Source of the DNA: M0027 sp021713415
GTDB taxonomy: Bacteria > Pseudomonadota > Gammaproteobacteria > Francisellales > Francisellaceae
DNA: 64,000 bases
Assembly (NCBI GenBank): GCA_021713415.1
Contig: JAKJJQ010000010.1
Span: 7,619 to 71,618, forward strand
Direction of reading: 5' to 3'
Each line of letters opens with the position of its first letter. The stretch's first letter is position 1. The position numbers and the translations under genes are program-made. Positions 26,925-36,042 of this stretch are shown here, piece after piece. Below the pieces are notes generated by a model. It saw only the letters and a program-made list of their open reading frames with translations. It ran no database searches and was not told the origin of the DNA.

Positions 26925-27170
26925 CTCTAACCCATCAACTGACTATTAAACAATGACAAAATTTATAATCCATTTTTTTTAATATAACTGCTATTAGATA
27001 AAATTGTTTTTTAGCACAACGATATTTGTAATATAAAAACTTAAAACCTTAAAGTATTTGGTTATTAAATATCTGATTTTGTGATTATTTTATTATACAT
27101 TAAGGAAATGTTTGATGATACAATTTAAACATTAGATGTTATGATTTAACGTGGTATTTTATAAGAGTTA

Positions 27171-28370
27171 TTAGATTACAAGCCCTGTAACAAGCGCTGA
27201 TAAGAAACTAACCATTGTTGCGCCAAAAACCAAACGCCAACCATGTTTAGCAACAAATTTTGATTTTTCCGTATTTAAAGCTTGAATTGCACCAACAATA
27301 ACACCAATGGAACTAAAATTAGCAAAGGAAACTAAAAATACTGAGATAATCGCCACACTATGCGCTGAAAATTGATTTAAATGATCTTTAAGATAGGTCA
27401 TTGCAACAAACTCATTAGATACTAATTTAGTTGCCATAACACTGCCAGCTTTTAATGTTTCTCCATCAGATACACCTAATAGCCAAGCAAATGGGTAAAA
27501 GATATAACCTAATATTGCCTGAAAACTAATATGGAAAATGGCTAAAAATATTTGATTGATCATTGCTATTAGCGCAATAAAACCAATCATCATGGCACCC
27601 ACAATAATGGCAATTTTAAAACCAGCTAAAATATACTCACTTAACATTTCAAAAAAGGTTTGCTTTTTATAGCCATGTTGAGCCATTGCTTCAAATTCCA
27701 TTTCTTCCCTATGGTCATAAGGGTTTAATATATGCAATACAATAAAGGTGCTAATCATATTTAATAACAATGCCGTAATAATATATCTTGGATCAATTAA
27801 CTGCATATAAGCACCCACAATACCTAATGATACGGTCGACATTGCCGTTGCTGCCATTGTATACATTCGTCTTGGAGAGATTTGCGCTAAAATATCTTTA
27901 TATGCAATAAAGTTTTCACTTTGACCTAAAGTTAAAGAGCTTACAGCATTAAAAGACTCAAGTTTGCCCATGCCATTAACTTTAGACAATAGCCACCCCA
28001 CACCTCGAATCACTAATGGCAAGATTTTAAAATATTGCAATATACCAATTAAAGCAGACACTAATACAATTGGCATCAATACATTAAAGAAGAAAGTAAA
28101 GTTTTTCGTTAATGGGCCAAAGACAAATAAAGTACCTTCATGGGCATAAGCCATTAAATGATCAAAACCACTTGAGACAACGCCAATGACATCTTTACCT
28201 ACCGTTGAGGCTAAAAGGATATATGCTAATATGACTTCAATTATAATTAACTGTATAATATATCTAATTCTTTTTTTAACGTATTTTCGATTCATACTCG
28301 TAATATATAAAATAAGAAATATCACAATTAAGCCGATAAAAAAGTGAAATAACTTTGAAAATATGACCAT
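27171..28370 (-). CDS. nupC: Concentrative nucleoside transporter (CNT/NupC family)
   Basis: The 399-residue inner membrane protein has CNT features: a gate-type repeat with FNVLMPIVLVSALIGILQY, the core motif SLTLGQSENFIAYKD (family: GQ(S/T)E), MTAMSTVSLGIVGAYMQ-like TAMSTVSLGIVGAY, and a C-terminal NFSSIGVIVGAIQAL. It imports nucleosides with protons or sodium for salvage. AAAGGAA precedes the ATG. It is divergent from the FUSC gene; an AAGCTT-based palindrome lies between them. Nucleoside uptake fits a lifestyle with access to host or environmental nucleosides. Confidence 0.92.
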   Translation of the reverse strand: MVIFSKLFHFFIGLIVIFLILYITSMNRKYVKKRIRYIIQLIIIEVILAYILLASTVGKDVIGVVSSGFDHLMAYAHEGTLFVFGPLTKNFTFFFNVLMPIVLVSALIGILQYFKILPLVIRGVGWLLSKVNGMGKLESFNAVSSLTLGQSENFIAYKDILAQISPRRMYTMAATAMSTVSLGIVGAYMQLIDPRYIITALLLNMISTFIVLHILNPYDHREEMEFEAMAQHGYKKQTFFEMLSEYILAGFKIAIIVGAMMIGFIALIAMINQIFLAIFHISFQAILGYIFYPFAWLLGVSDGETLKAGSVMATKLVSNEFVAMTYLKDHLNQFSAHSVAIISVFLVSFANFSSIGVIVGAIQALNTEKSKFVAKHGWRLVFGATMVSFLSALVTGLVI

Positions 28371-28439
28371 TAAATTTCCTTTGCTTTAATTAACCATTAA
28401 ATTATTTAGCATTACCGTCTATAAAAACAGCCTCTAAAA

Positions 28440-28455
28440 AAGCTTTATAAAGCTT
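28440..28455. repeat. 16-bp palindrome between nupC and the FUSC gene
   Basis: AAGCTTTATAAAGCTT is a perfect 16-bp palindrome 70 bases upstream of nupC in the 243-base divergent region. It could be an operator; given the AT content, chance is possible. Nothing else was recognised in this gap. Confidence 0.3.
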
Positions 28456-28613
28456 ACAAAACACACAGCATACGTTTTTTTAATACATTTGTCACTTAAG
28501 TTTTTAATCAAGTTATCATTTACTATTTTATGAAAGTGTTATGCTATAAAAATTTGCCAATATGCTTTAACAAACTATAATCATACAATAAAATACCGAT
28601 ATAAAAATAAATC

Positions 28614-29636
28614 ATGCCAAATTTAAATCATAAGCAATCAATCCTTACTAGCCTTAAATTTATCATTGCCGCAGCTATTGTATATGTTTTAATTCAATTA
28701 TTCCAATGGGAAAATGGCTATTGGGCAATGATAAGCATTGCTGCAATTATCCGTCCAAATACACATCATATTTATACCAAAGCAATCATGCGAATTATTG
28801 GCACACTCATTGGAGGACTATTAGCTTATATTTTATTAATCATTGCACAAGAGAGTATCATTGTACTAACGGTTGGGCTTTTTATTATTTCATTATTTGC
28901 AGGATTTATTATTCTACAAAAAAACAGCTTTAATTATGCAGGCATCATTATCGGCTTATCAGCTATTATTATCATTGCCTCAGCTTACCAGACGCATAAC
29001 TATTTTGATGTTGTTATCTCTCGCTGTGCATTTGTCTTATTAGGTATTACGGTTTTATTTTTGGTCAATCTTTTCATTAAGCTTTTTGATTCAAATACTG
29101 AATCCATACCCTTAAGAAATGAATTTCTATCTAATATTAAACAACTAGTCAATCAACCTAATATTAGATTAAACTTACTTACGTCAATTCTGTTAGCATT
29201 ATCAGTAATTATTACATTCTTCCCTTGGCTTATCTTTCAATATCATGGTGGCTTTTGGGCAGCTATCACTTGCTACTTTATTATTGAAGAGACTGCTTTT
29301 GGTGTTTATAAAAAAGCCAAATTACGTTTTCTTGCACATATTGGTGCTGCTTTAATTGCTTTATTAGCTGTTATGATTACACTCTATATTCCCTACTTTT
29401 CAATCTTGATTCTATTAATTGGCTATATCATTTGTGCTTTTATTATTGTGAATGCTAAATCTTTATCACACACAGGAAATACCATGGCCATTGCAATGAC
29501 CATTATGATTTTAGCAAGCCTTCATGATGTTGATATTAATAATATTATTGCTCGATTTTTCAATGTTGTTTTAGGGATTATTATTGGTTTAATCATCTGT
29601 CATATTTTCAAACTAGGTAAAATAAAAGAAGGTTAA
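28614..29636 (+). CDS. Half-size FUSC-family membrane protein
   Basis: The 340-residue protein is almost entirely membrane helices. It has two copies of the FUSC (fusaric acid/aromatic acid efflux) unit: GYWAMISIAAIIRP at about residues 36-49 and GFWAAITCYFIIEE at about 210-223, each followed by a Lys/Arg-containing helix (RIIGTLIGGLLAY and RFLAHIGAALIAL). Full AaeB-type pumps are about 650-700 residues with a soluble domain between the membrane halves; here only a short linker (about 158-185) remains. It may export aromatic acids or another solute. It lies alone between the nupC gene and the secreted protein gene, convergent with the latter. Confidence 0.75.
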   Translation: MPNLNHKQSILTSLKFIIAAAIVYVLIQLFQWENGYWAMISIAAIIRPNTHHIYTKAIMRIIGTLIGGLLAYILLIIAQESIIVLTVGLFIISLFAGFIILQKNSFNYAGIIIGLSAIIIIASAYQTHNYFDVVISRCAFVLLGITVLFLVNLFIKLFDSNTESIPLRNEFLSNIKQLVNQPNIRLNLLTSILLALSVIITFFPWLIFQYHGGFWAAITCYFIIEETAFGVYKKAKLRFLAHIGAALIALLAVMITLYIPYFSILILLIGYIICAFIIVNAKSLSHTGNTMAIAMTIMILASLHDVDINNIIARFFNVVLGIIIGLIICHIFKLGKIKEG

Positions 29637-29643
29637 ATTAGAT

Positions 29644-30519
29644 TTATTTAAATATATCAATATCAGCTGCAGTTGAAGCGAGCTTTGAAAAAATTTTTGT
29701 AACATGAGGACACTTTGCATGGGCACCTGTAACTCTATTGCAGAAAAAGGCTAATGTCTGTGTTGAAAAGTCAACATAGGGATATACACCAGAGTCATTA
29801 CAATAGATATAACTACCTGTACTTTGCGGGTTTAAATAACAAACTGTACTTATACCTGTAAATCTAAATTGATAAAATGATTGTTTTGATAAACTTAGAT
29901 CCATTGACTGAGTATCATGATGATTATTTTTAAGTAAACTGATTTTATTATTATACCTATCTGAAACAAGCATATTCCCTAAGCCAAAAGTATAAGTTTT
30001 TAATTCAATTTTATCTGAGTTAGGGCATGCAGTCATCGTATAGGTAGGTGTATTATTAACCATATTACGCCACCAACACGCATTCACCCCATCAGCGTGG
30101 CAACCTTGATGAGTTATTGATAACAAGTTTGTATTATTCCCATATAAATCAAGTAATTCTAAGTAATTATAAATTCCGCTACTATATAGCCACAAAGTAA
30201 CACCACCAATTGTTGCGCTTCTACCAGAGCCACTAAATCTATATCCTATATGATAATAATTAATTTCTTTACCGTAAGAGTCATCATGATGGCTTAAGTA
30301 TCGGCCATCCCATTCATCTCCAGGCATGATATAGCCAGGCTTTGTAAACCCCATATCACCACCAGGATCACCAAATCTATTATGAGATTCTGATTGAAAA
30401 AAACTAATCCTAATTGGACAATTATTTTTTACCTTTAAGTTAACTCCAGCTTCAGCATAAATTAGATTACCCAAAATAAACACAACAGATAAAGCAGCAA
30501 TACAGACTATTCTTTTCAT
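29644..30519 (-). CDS. Secreted Cys-rich protein of unknown function
   Basis: The 291-residue protein has a clear signal peptide (MKRIVCIAALSVVFILGNLI then AEA) and a mature part with nine Cys residues, as in NNCPIRISF, QGCHADGVNACWW, TACPNS, TVCYLN and HAKCPHV. Aromatic residues and Gly-Asp-rich loops suggest a beta-rich, disulphide-stabilised exported protein. I find no known domain. I chose the ATG at 30519 because it starts directly at the signal peptide; an ATG 18 bases upstream would add MGLRII. No partner gene is obvious. It could be a host-directed or cell-surface factor, but nothing here proves it. Confidence 0.6.
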   Translation of the reverse strand: MKRIVCIAALSVVFILGNLIYAEAGVNLKVKNNCPIRISFFQSESHNRFGDPGGDMGFTKPGYIMPGDEWDGRYLSHHDDSYGKEINYYHIGYRFSGSGRSATIGGVTLWLYSSGIYNYLELLDLYGNNTNLLSITHQGCHADGVNACWWRNMVNNTPTYTMTACPNSDKIELKTYTFGLGNMLVSDRYNNKISLLKNNHHDTQSMDLSLSKQSFYQFRFTGISTVCYLNPQSTGSYIYCNDSGVYPYVDFSTQTLAFFCNRVTGAHAKCPHVTKIFSKLASTAADIDIFK

Positions 30520-30656
30520 TATTATTCTCAACCCCATACTTTTTTAGTATGAAATCAAGTTTAAATAATAATAAAAAGCTTAAGTACCGCCAAACTACGG
30601 TAAATGAATATTTAGATTGATAAATAGTCAGAATTTATAATTTAGAGTACTTTCGA

Positions 30657-31847
30657 TTAAAGCACTTCAAAAATACCAGCAGCACCCATACCAGTACCAA
30701 TGCACATTGTTACCATAGCATATTTTTCGTTAATACGTTTTGCACCATGAATAGCCGTTGCCGCACGAATAGCACCTGTTGCACCTAATGGATGACCTAA
30801 TGCAATCGCACCACCATTTGGATTAACTTTTTTAGGATCAAGCCCTAATTCATTAATCACTGCTAATGACTGTGCCGCAAACGCTTCATTTAATTCAATC
30901 CAACCAATATCATCTAAGCTAAGATTCGCTTTTTTTAACACTTGTGGAATTGCTTTAATCGGTCCAATACCCATTACTTCAGGCGGTACGCCTGCAACTT
31001 GATAACCAACAAATCGCGCAATTGGCTGTAAGTTATGCTCCTTTAAAAATGCTTCACTAACTAAAATAGCACAACCAGCACCATCACTGACTTGTGAGCT
31101 ATTGCCTGCTGTAACGCTACCACCTTTAGCAAAAGCAGGTTTCAATTTTGCTAAAACTTCCATTGAAGTATCACGTCTTGGCCCTTCATCATGTGTGATG
31201 GTAACTTTTTTCTCAGTTGTTGTCATATGCTCAAGATCAGCACCTCTATAGACGACATCAGTTGGAATTGTTTCAGCATTAAAATAATCATTATCAATGG
31301 CATTAATTGCTCGCTTATGACTTTCTAATGCAAATTCATCTTGCATGTCTCGACTGATATGATATTTTTCTGCTACTACTTCAGCTGTAATACCCATTCC
31401 ATAGGCAATACCAACATTTTCATCTTTTTCGAAGAAGGCTGGATTACCTGATAAACTATTACCACCCATTGGTACAGAACTCATACTCTCAATACCACCT
31501 GCAATACCACAATCAATTTGTCCTGTAGCAATACGATTGGCTAATAACGCCATACTTTCAATACCAGAGCAACAAAAACGATTAATTGTCATTGCTGGTG
31601 TTGTATCTGGCATTCCTGCTAATAGTGTTGAAATTCTTGCAACATTCATACCTTGTGAGCCTTCAGGCATCGCACAACCAAATATGGCTTCTTCAATTAA
31701 TTTTGCATCTACTGAATTTGATTCAATCGTATGCTTAATCACATAAGCTAATAAATCATCAGCTCGCATATTACGATAAACGCCCTTATTTGCTTTTCCA
31801 ACGGGTAGTCGTTTACTATCGACAACATAAACTGTTTGTTGAGTCAT
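30657..31847 (-). CDS. fadA: Acetyl-CoA acyltransferase (3-ketoacyl-CoA thiolase)
   Basis: The 396-residue thiolase has the nucleophilic Cys in NRFCCSGIES (Cys92), the NEAFAAQ loop, the His-containing GGAIALGHPLGATG and the C-terminal CIGTGMGAAG with the acid/base Cys. It carries out the last step of beta-oxidation, releasing acetyl-CoA. It lies 47 bases downstream of the multifunctional dehydrogenase/hydratase gene on the same strand, so the two form a fatty acid oxidation operon. Biosynthetic acetyl-CoA acetyltransferase is a possible alternative, but the partner gene favours degradation. Confidence 0.92.
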   Translation of the reverse strand: MTQQTVYVVDSKRLPVGKANKGVYRNMRADDLLAYVIKHTIESNSVDAKLIEEAIFGCAMPEGSQGMNVARISTLLAGMPDTTPAMTINRFCCSGIESMALLANRIATGQIDCGIAGGIESMSSVPMGGNSLSGNPAFFEKDENVGIAYGMGITAEVVAEKYHISRDMQDEFALESHKRAINAIDNDYFNAETIPTDVVYRGADLEHMTTTEKKVTITHDEGPRRDTSMEVLAKLKPAFAKGGSVTAGNSSQVSDGAGCAILVSEAFLKEHNLQPIARFVGYQVAGVPPEVMGIGPIKAIPQVLKKANLSLDDIGWIELNEAFAAQSLAVINELGLDPKKVNPNGGAIALGHPLGATGAIRAATAIHGAKRINEKYAMVTMCIGTGMGAAGIFEVL

Positions 31848-31894
31848 TGATTAATCTCCCTGAAAATATATTAATATTGATTATTTAACTAAGC

Positions 31895-34321
31895 TTAGTT
31901 ACGTAATGGCTTACCTGTTTTTAGCATATGCTCAATACGCGCTGCTGTTTTCTCTTTTTGTACTAGATCACTGAAAACTTCTCTTTCAAGCTTTAAGTAC
32001 CAATCTTCATTAACAACAGTACCCTTATCGACATTGTCTCCTGTCATAATTTTGGCAATACTTGATGCGATATAATAATCATATTCTGAAATAAAATTAC
32101 CACGTAACATATTGACTAACATCATATCGATTGTCGCTTTCGCATCACGACCAAAGGCTTTAATTTCAGGCTTTCTTGGTGGCTTATAATTAGCTTTAGC
32201 CATTGCTTTTGCTTGAGCTTTAGCAACATATAATAATTCAGCTGACTGGAAGATAATAATATCTTTATCTCTTAAATAACCCATCTCTTTTGCATAAGCT
32301 GCTGATTTAGCTACTTCTGCCATGGCAATATTTTTATAATATTTCTGCATTTGTTTTTCAGGATCAATTGAAGCTTGTGCTCTTAATGTCATCTCCTTAC
32401 AACCTGCACCTGCTGGCACAAGCCCAACACCGACTTCGACTAAGCCAGTATAAGTTTCATAACAAGCTACTGTACGATCACAATGTAGCATTAACTCACA
32501 TGCACCACCAAAAACAAAACCCTGAACAGCAGCAACCACTGGCACTTGCGCATAACGCATACCAATAACACTGTCTTGAAAGTTCTTTAATATCGCTTCA
32601 ATAGCTGGCACACCGTCAAGCATATAGGCCATACCAAACTCTTCCAAATTTGCACCCGCAGAAAAGTTCTTACTATTGTTCCAAATGACAATGCCTTCGA
32701 AGTTTTCATCTTCTGCAATTGTAACTGCTTTTCTTAAACCTTCTAATACATCAGAGCCAATAACACCCATTTTTGTTTTAAATGTGACAACTAAAATGCC
32801 ATCGCCTGTTGTCCAAAGACGAATGCCTTCATTTTCATATACGGTCTTACCCCAATCAAATACTTCATTTAATACACCGTCAGGGAAGAATTGTTTTTCA
32901 TAAACAGGCAGATAAGCTCTTGGCATAAATTGACCTAAGCGGGCATTATACGCATGACCTTTATCATCATAAACACCATCAACACTTTTAACCCACATTG
33001 GCAATTGTGCATCAACTGTAATCTCACCTGAAGCGATATCACTTTCTATCCACTGAGCAACCGATTGCCAACCTGCCTTTTGCCAAGTTTCAAAAATACC
33101 TTCTTTCCAACCAAAGCCCCAACGTAATGCTAAATCACAGTCTCTCACTGTCTCTGCAATATGCTCAAGCCAAAATGCAGCATAATGAAAACAGTCTCTA
33201 AATACCGCATATAAAAATTGCGCCTCTGGCAAACTAGATGCTTTTAAACGCTCAAAACGCACTTTGACATCTTTTTCTTTTAAGATTTCTAAAACTTCTT
33301 TATTTGCCTTTTTATCAGATAAGCGATAGTCATTCGATTTAATATCATAAACCCATAAGTCTTTACCACGTTTCTCGTAAATTCCACCTTTGGTTTTTGC
33401 ACCTAATTTATTATTTTGAATTAGATTTTCAAGCCATTTGGGCGTTTGATAAAACTTAAGCCAAGGATCATCTTTAGCAAATAAAGTCATATTATTAGTA
33501 ACATGGTTTAGCGTATCTAAACCTACTAAATCAGCTGTTCTAAAAGTGGCACTTTTTGGTCTACCTAAAGGTTTGCCAGTTAATTGATCAACCACTTCAA
33601 AGCCAATATCATATTTCTCTGCATAATGCATGGCGCAAGCTAGCGCAAATGCACCTAGGCGATTAGCAATAAAATTTGGTGTATCTTTTGCTCTGATAAT
33701 ACTTTTACCTAAAGTAGTCGTTAAAAATGTCTCTAGCTGATCCAAAACAGAAGCTTCAGTGCCGTGATGTGGAATCAACTCAACTAAAGGTAAGTAACGT
33801 GGTGGATTAAAAAAGTGAATACCACAAAACGTAGCACGTAAATTTTCAGGCACGCTATTAGCAAGTGTGTTAATACTTAAACCTGACGTATTACTAGCAA
33901 ATAAAACACCTGGCTTTAAATGGCTTGCAATTTTCTCATAAAGTGCTTCTTTCCACTCTAATTTTTCAGCGATTGCTTCAATCACTAAATCACACTCACT
34001 TAGCCAAGCTAGATGATCATCATAATTAGCTTGTTTAATAAAGTTAATTGCATCTGATGAGCCTAAAGGCGCTGGATTAATTTTCTTTAAATTTTTTAAT
34101 GCTTTATTAACGATTACATTTTTATCTTTACCGTCATTAGTTGCCAAATCATATAATACGACTTCAATCGATGCATTGGCAAAGAGCGCTGCAATTTGCG
34201 CCCCCATAACACCTGCACCTAATACAGCGACTTTCTTAATATGACTATGGCCTGTATTTTTTTGTACTTCAAGGTTATCCATCTTTAAAACTTCATCCTG
34301 TGCTAAGGTTTCCTGATTCAT
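31895..34321 (-). CDS. 3-hydroxyacyl-CoA dehydrogenase / enoyl-CoA hydratase fusion
   Basis: The 808-residue protein combines an N-terminal 3-hydroxyacyl-CoA dehydrogenase (Rossmann KVAVLGAGVMGAQIAALFA near residue 30-45; FCGIHFFNPPRYLPLVELI; NFIANRLGAFAL) with a C-terminal enoyl-CoA hydratase/crotonase domain (about 530-700; FVFGGACELMLHCD and VEVGVGLVPAGAG). This order is the reverse of E. coli FadB and resembles FadN of Bacillus subtilis. It performs hydration and oxidation in beta-oxidation. I chose the ATG at 34321 with a strong GAAGGAG; a longer in-frame start would add residues unlike the family. It is operonic with fadA. Confidence 0.93.
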   Translation of the reverse strand: MNQETLAQDEVLKMDNLEVQKNTGHSHIKKVAVLGAGVMGAQIAALFANASIEVVLYDLATNDGKDKNVIVNKALKNLKKINPAPLGSSDAINFIKQANYDDHLAWLSECDLVIEAIAEKLEWKEALYEKIASHLKPGVLFASNTSGLSINTLANSVPENLRATFCGIHFFNPPRYLPLVELIPHHGTEASVLDQLETFLTTTLGKSIIRAKDTPNFIANRLGAFALACAMHYAEKYDIGFEVVDQLTGKPLGRPKSATFRTADLVGLDTLNHVTNNMTLFAKDDPWLKFYQTPKWLENLIQNNKLGAKTKGGIYEKRGKDLWVYDIKSNDYRLSDKKANKEVLEILKEKDVKVRFERLKASSLPEAQFLYAVFRDCFHYAAFWLEHIAETVRDCDLALRWGFGWKEGIFETWQKAGWQSVAQWIESDIASGEITVDAQLPMWVKSVDGVYDDKGHAYNARLGQFMPRAYLPVYEKQFFPDGVLNEVFDWGKTVYENEGIRLWTTGDGILVVTFKTKMGVIGSDVLEGLRKAVTIAEDENFEGIVIWNNSKNFSAGANLEEFGMAYMLDGVPAIEAILKNFQDSVIGMRYAQVPVVAAVQGFVFGGACELMLHCDRTVACYETYTGLVEVGVGLVPAGAGCKEMTLRAQASIDPEKQMQKYYKNIAMAEVAKSAAYAKEMGYLRDKDIIIFQSAELLYVAKAQAKAMAKANYKPPRKPEIKAFGRDAKATIDMMLVNMLRGNFISEYDYYIASSIAKIMTGDNVDKGTVVNEDWYLKLEREVFSDLVQKEKTAARIEHMLKTGKPLRN

Positions 34322-34460
34322 ATAAACTCCTTCTTTATAATAAAACGAGAAAATAATACAACCCCAACACCATAGCACAACCAATCAAGTGTTTAAATTA
34401 TGTTATAGCATAAGCAATAAGAAGAATAACTTTTAGATAACTAAATGAGAAATAAATAAG

Positions 34461-34482
34461 CTTTAAAGCCCTCCTTCAGGGC
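34461..34482 (-). terminator. Possible weak terminator at the end of lysS
   Basis: GCCCT-GAAGG-AGGGC forms a 5-pair hairpin across the last codons of lysS on the minus strand, followed by TTTAAAGCTTATTTATTT. The stem is short and the T-tract is interrupted. Confidence 0.3.
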
Positions 34483-36001
34483 GCATATGAGGAAATAAAA
34501 TCACATCACGAATTGATGGTGAGTCTGTCAAAAACATCACCAAGCGATCGATACCAATACCTTCACCAGCTGTTGGTGGTAGGCCATATTCTAAAGCTCT
34601 AATATAATCCTCATCATAGCTCATTGCCTCTTCATCACCTGAGGCTTTAGCTTCTACTTGTGCCCTAAATCGCTCTGCCTGATCTTCTGGATCATTTAAT
34701 TCTGAAAAACCATTTGCAATTTCACGACCAGCAATAAAGAACTCAAAACGATCAGTTATAAATGCATTATCATTATTTCTTCTTGCCAATGGTGACACTT
34801 CTGCAGGATATTCAGTAATAAACGTTGGATTTAATAAATTAGCTTCAACCGTTTTTTCAAAAATCTCAATCTGAATTTTTCCTAAACCATAGCTAGCCTC
34901 AATTTTAATACCTAAATTTTCAGCAACTTTTTTTGCAGATTCAATATTATCAATATCAGATGATTTTAAATTAGGATTAAATTCTAAAATTGAGTCAAAT
35001 ACTGAAATGCGTTTAAATGGTTTTGATAAGTCATACGTTTTTCCTTGATAGTCAACCGTAGTACTACCAAGTACACTCTGTGCTAGTTGGCGCATTAAAT
35101 CTTCAGTTAAATCCATCAAGTCATGATAATCTGCATATGCTTGATAAAATTCAAGCATGGTAAATTCAGGATTATGACGCGTTGATAAGCCTTCATTTCT
35201 AAAGTTACGGTTAATTTCATAAACACGCTCAAAGCCACCAACAACCAATCTTTTTAAATATAATTCAGGTGCAATACGTAAAAATAATGGCATATCCAAT
35301 GCATTATGGAAAGTGTTAAATGGTTTTGCTGCTGCACCACCAACTAATGGATGCATCATTGGTGTCTCAACTTCCATAAAACGTTGATCATTAAAAAACT
35401 TACGAATAAAATTAACAATTTCAGAGCGACGCTTAAAGACTAGTTTTGATTCTTCATTCATAATTAAATCAACATAACGCTGACGATAACGTAATTCTTG
35501 ATCAGAAAGTCCATGAAACTTATCTGGTAATGGACGAAGTGCTTTAGTTAAAAGGCGCGCATTTGTCGCATGAATAGATAACTCACCTGTATTGGTCTTA
35601 AATAACGTCCCCTCTACTGCAACGATATCACCCAAATCCCATGATGCTTTGAATGCTGCATATACATCTTCTGGTAAATCATTTTTACGTAAATAGGCCT
35701 GAATTCGTCCTGACATATCTTGAATTGTAATAAAGCTTGCTTTACCCATAATGCGCCTAAGCATTAAACGCCCTGCAATTTTAAACACAGGTTTATCTTC
35801 AACTGCTTCTAATTCTTCTTTCGTCATTTTTCCATAACGTGACTGAATGCACTGTGCCACAGCTGTACGCTTAAAGTCATTCGGAAAAGCAACACCTTTT
35901 TGGCGTAGCTCATCTAATCTTTCTTTTCTAATCTCAAGTTGGTTTTTTTCTTCTTGTTGAGACTCTACTTCGTTTAAATCAACAGTTTTTTCAGATGACA
36001 T
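34463..36001 (-). CDS. lysS: Lysyl-tRNA synthetase, class II
   Basis: The 512-residue enzyme has an N-terminal OB-fold anticodon-binding domain (about 60-170; GRLMLRRIMGKASFITIQD) and the class II catalytic core: motif 1 near EVETPMMHPLVGGAAAKPF, motif 2 in FRNEGLSTRHNPEFTMLEFY, and motif 3 GEGIGIDRLVMFLTDS near the end. It charges tRNA-Lys with lysine. It follows prfB by 41 bases on the same strand, the prfB-lysS pairing seen in many gammaproteobacteria. Length is normal. Confidence 0.97.
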   Translation of the reverse strand: MSSEKTVDLNEVESQQEEKNQLEIRKERLDELRQKGVAFPNDFKRTAVAQCIQSRYGKMTKEELEAVEDKPVFKIAGRLMLRRIMGKASFITIQDMSGRIQAYLRKNDLPEDVYAAFKASWDLGDIVAVEGTLFKTNTGELSIHATNARLLTKALRPLPDKFHGLSDQELRYRQRYVDLIMNEESKLVFKRRSEIVNFIRKFFNDQRFMEVETPMMHPLVGGAAAKPFNTFHNALDMPLFLRIAPELYLKRLVVGGFERVYEINRNFRNEGLSTRHNPEFTMLEFYQAYADYHDLMDLTEDLMRQLAQSVLGSTTVDYQGKTYDLSKPFKRISVFDSILEFNPNLKSSDIDNIESAKKVAENLGIKIEASYGLGKIQIEIFEKTVEANLLNPTFITEYPAEVSPLARRNNDNAFITDRFEFFIAGREIANGFSELNDPEDQAERFRAQVEAKASGDEEAMSYDEDYIRALEYGLPPTAGEGIGIDRLVMFLTDSPSIRDVILFPHMRPEGGL

Positions 36002-36042
36002 TATATTTCTCTCTTTTTAAATAATTGAATCATTATATAACC

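Noticed and set aside
30570..30610. Hairpin TACCG/CGGTA downstream of fadA as a terminator
   Set aside because: The stem is only five pairs and the T-run begins about nine bases later.
34322..34384. Longer start of the dehydrogenase/hydratase gene
   Set aside because: The added 21 residues are not family-like, while the ATG at 34321 has a strong ribosome binding site.
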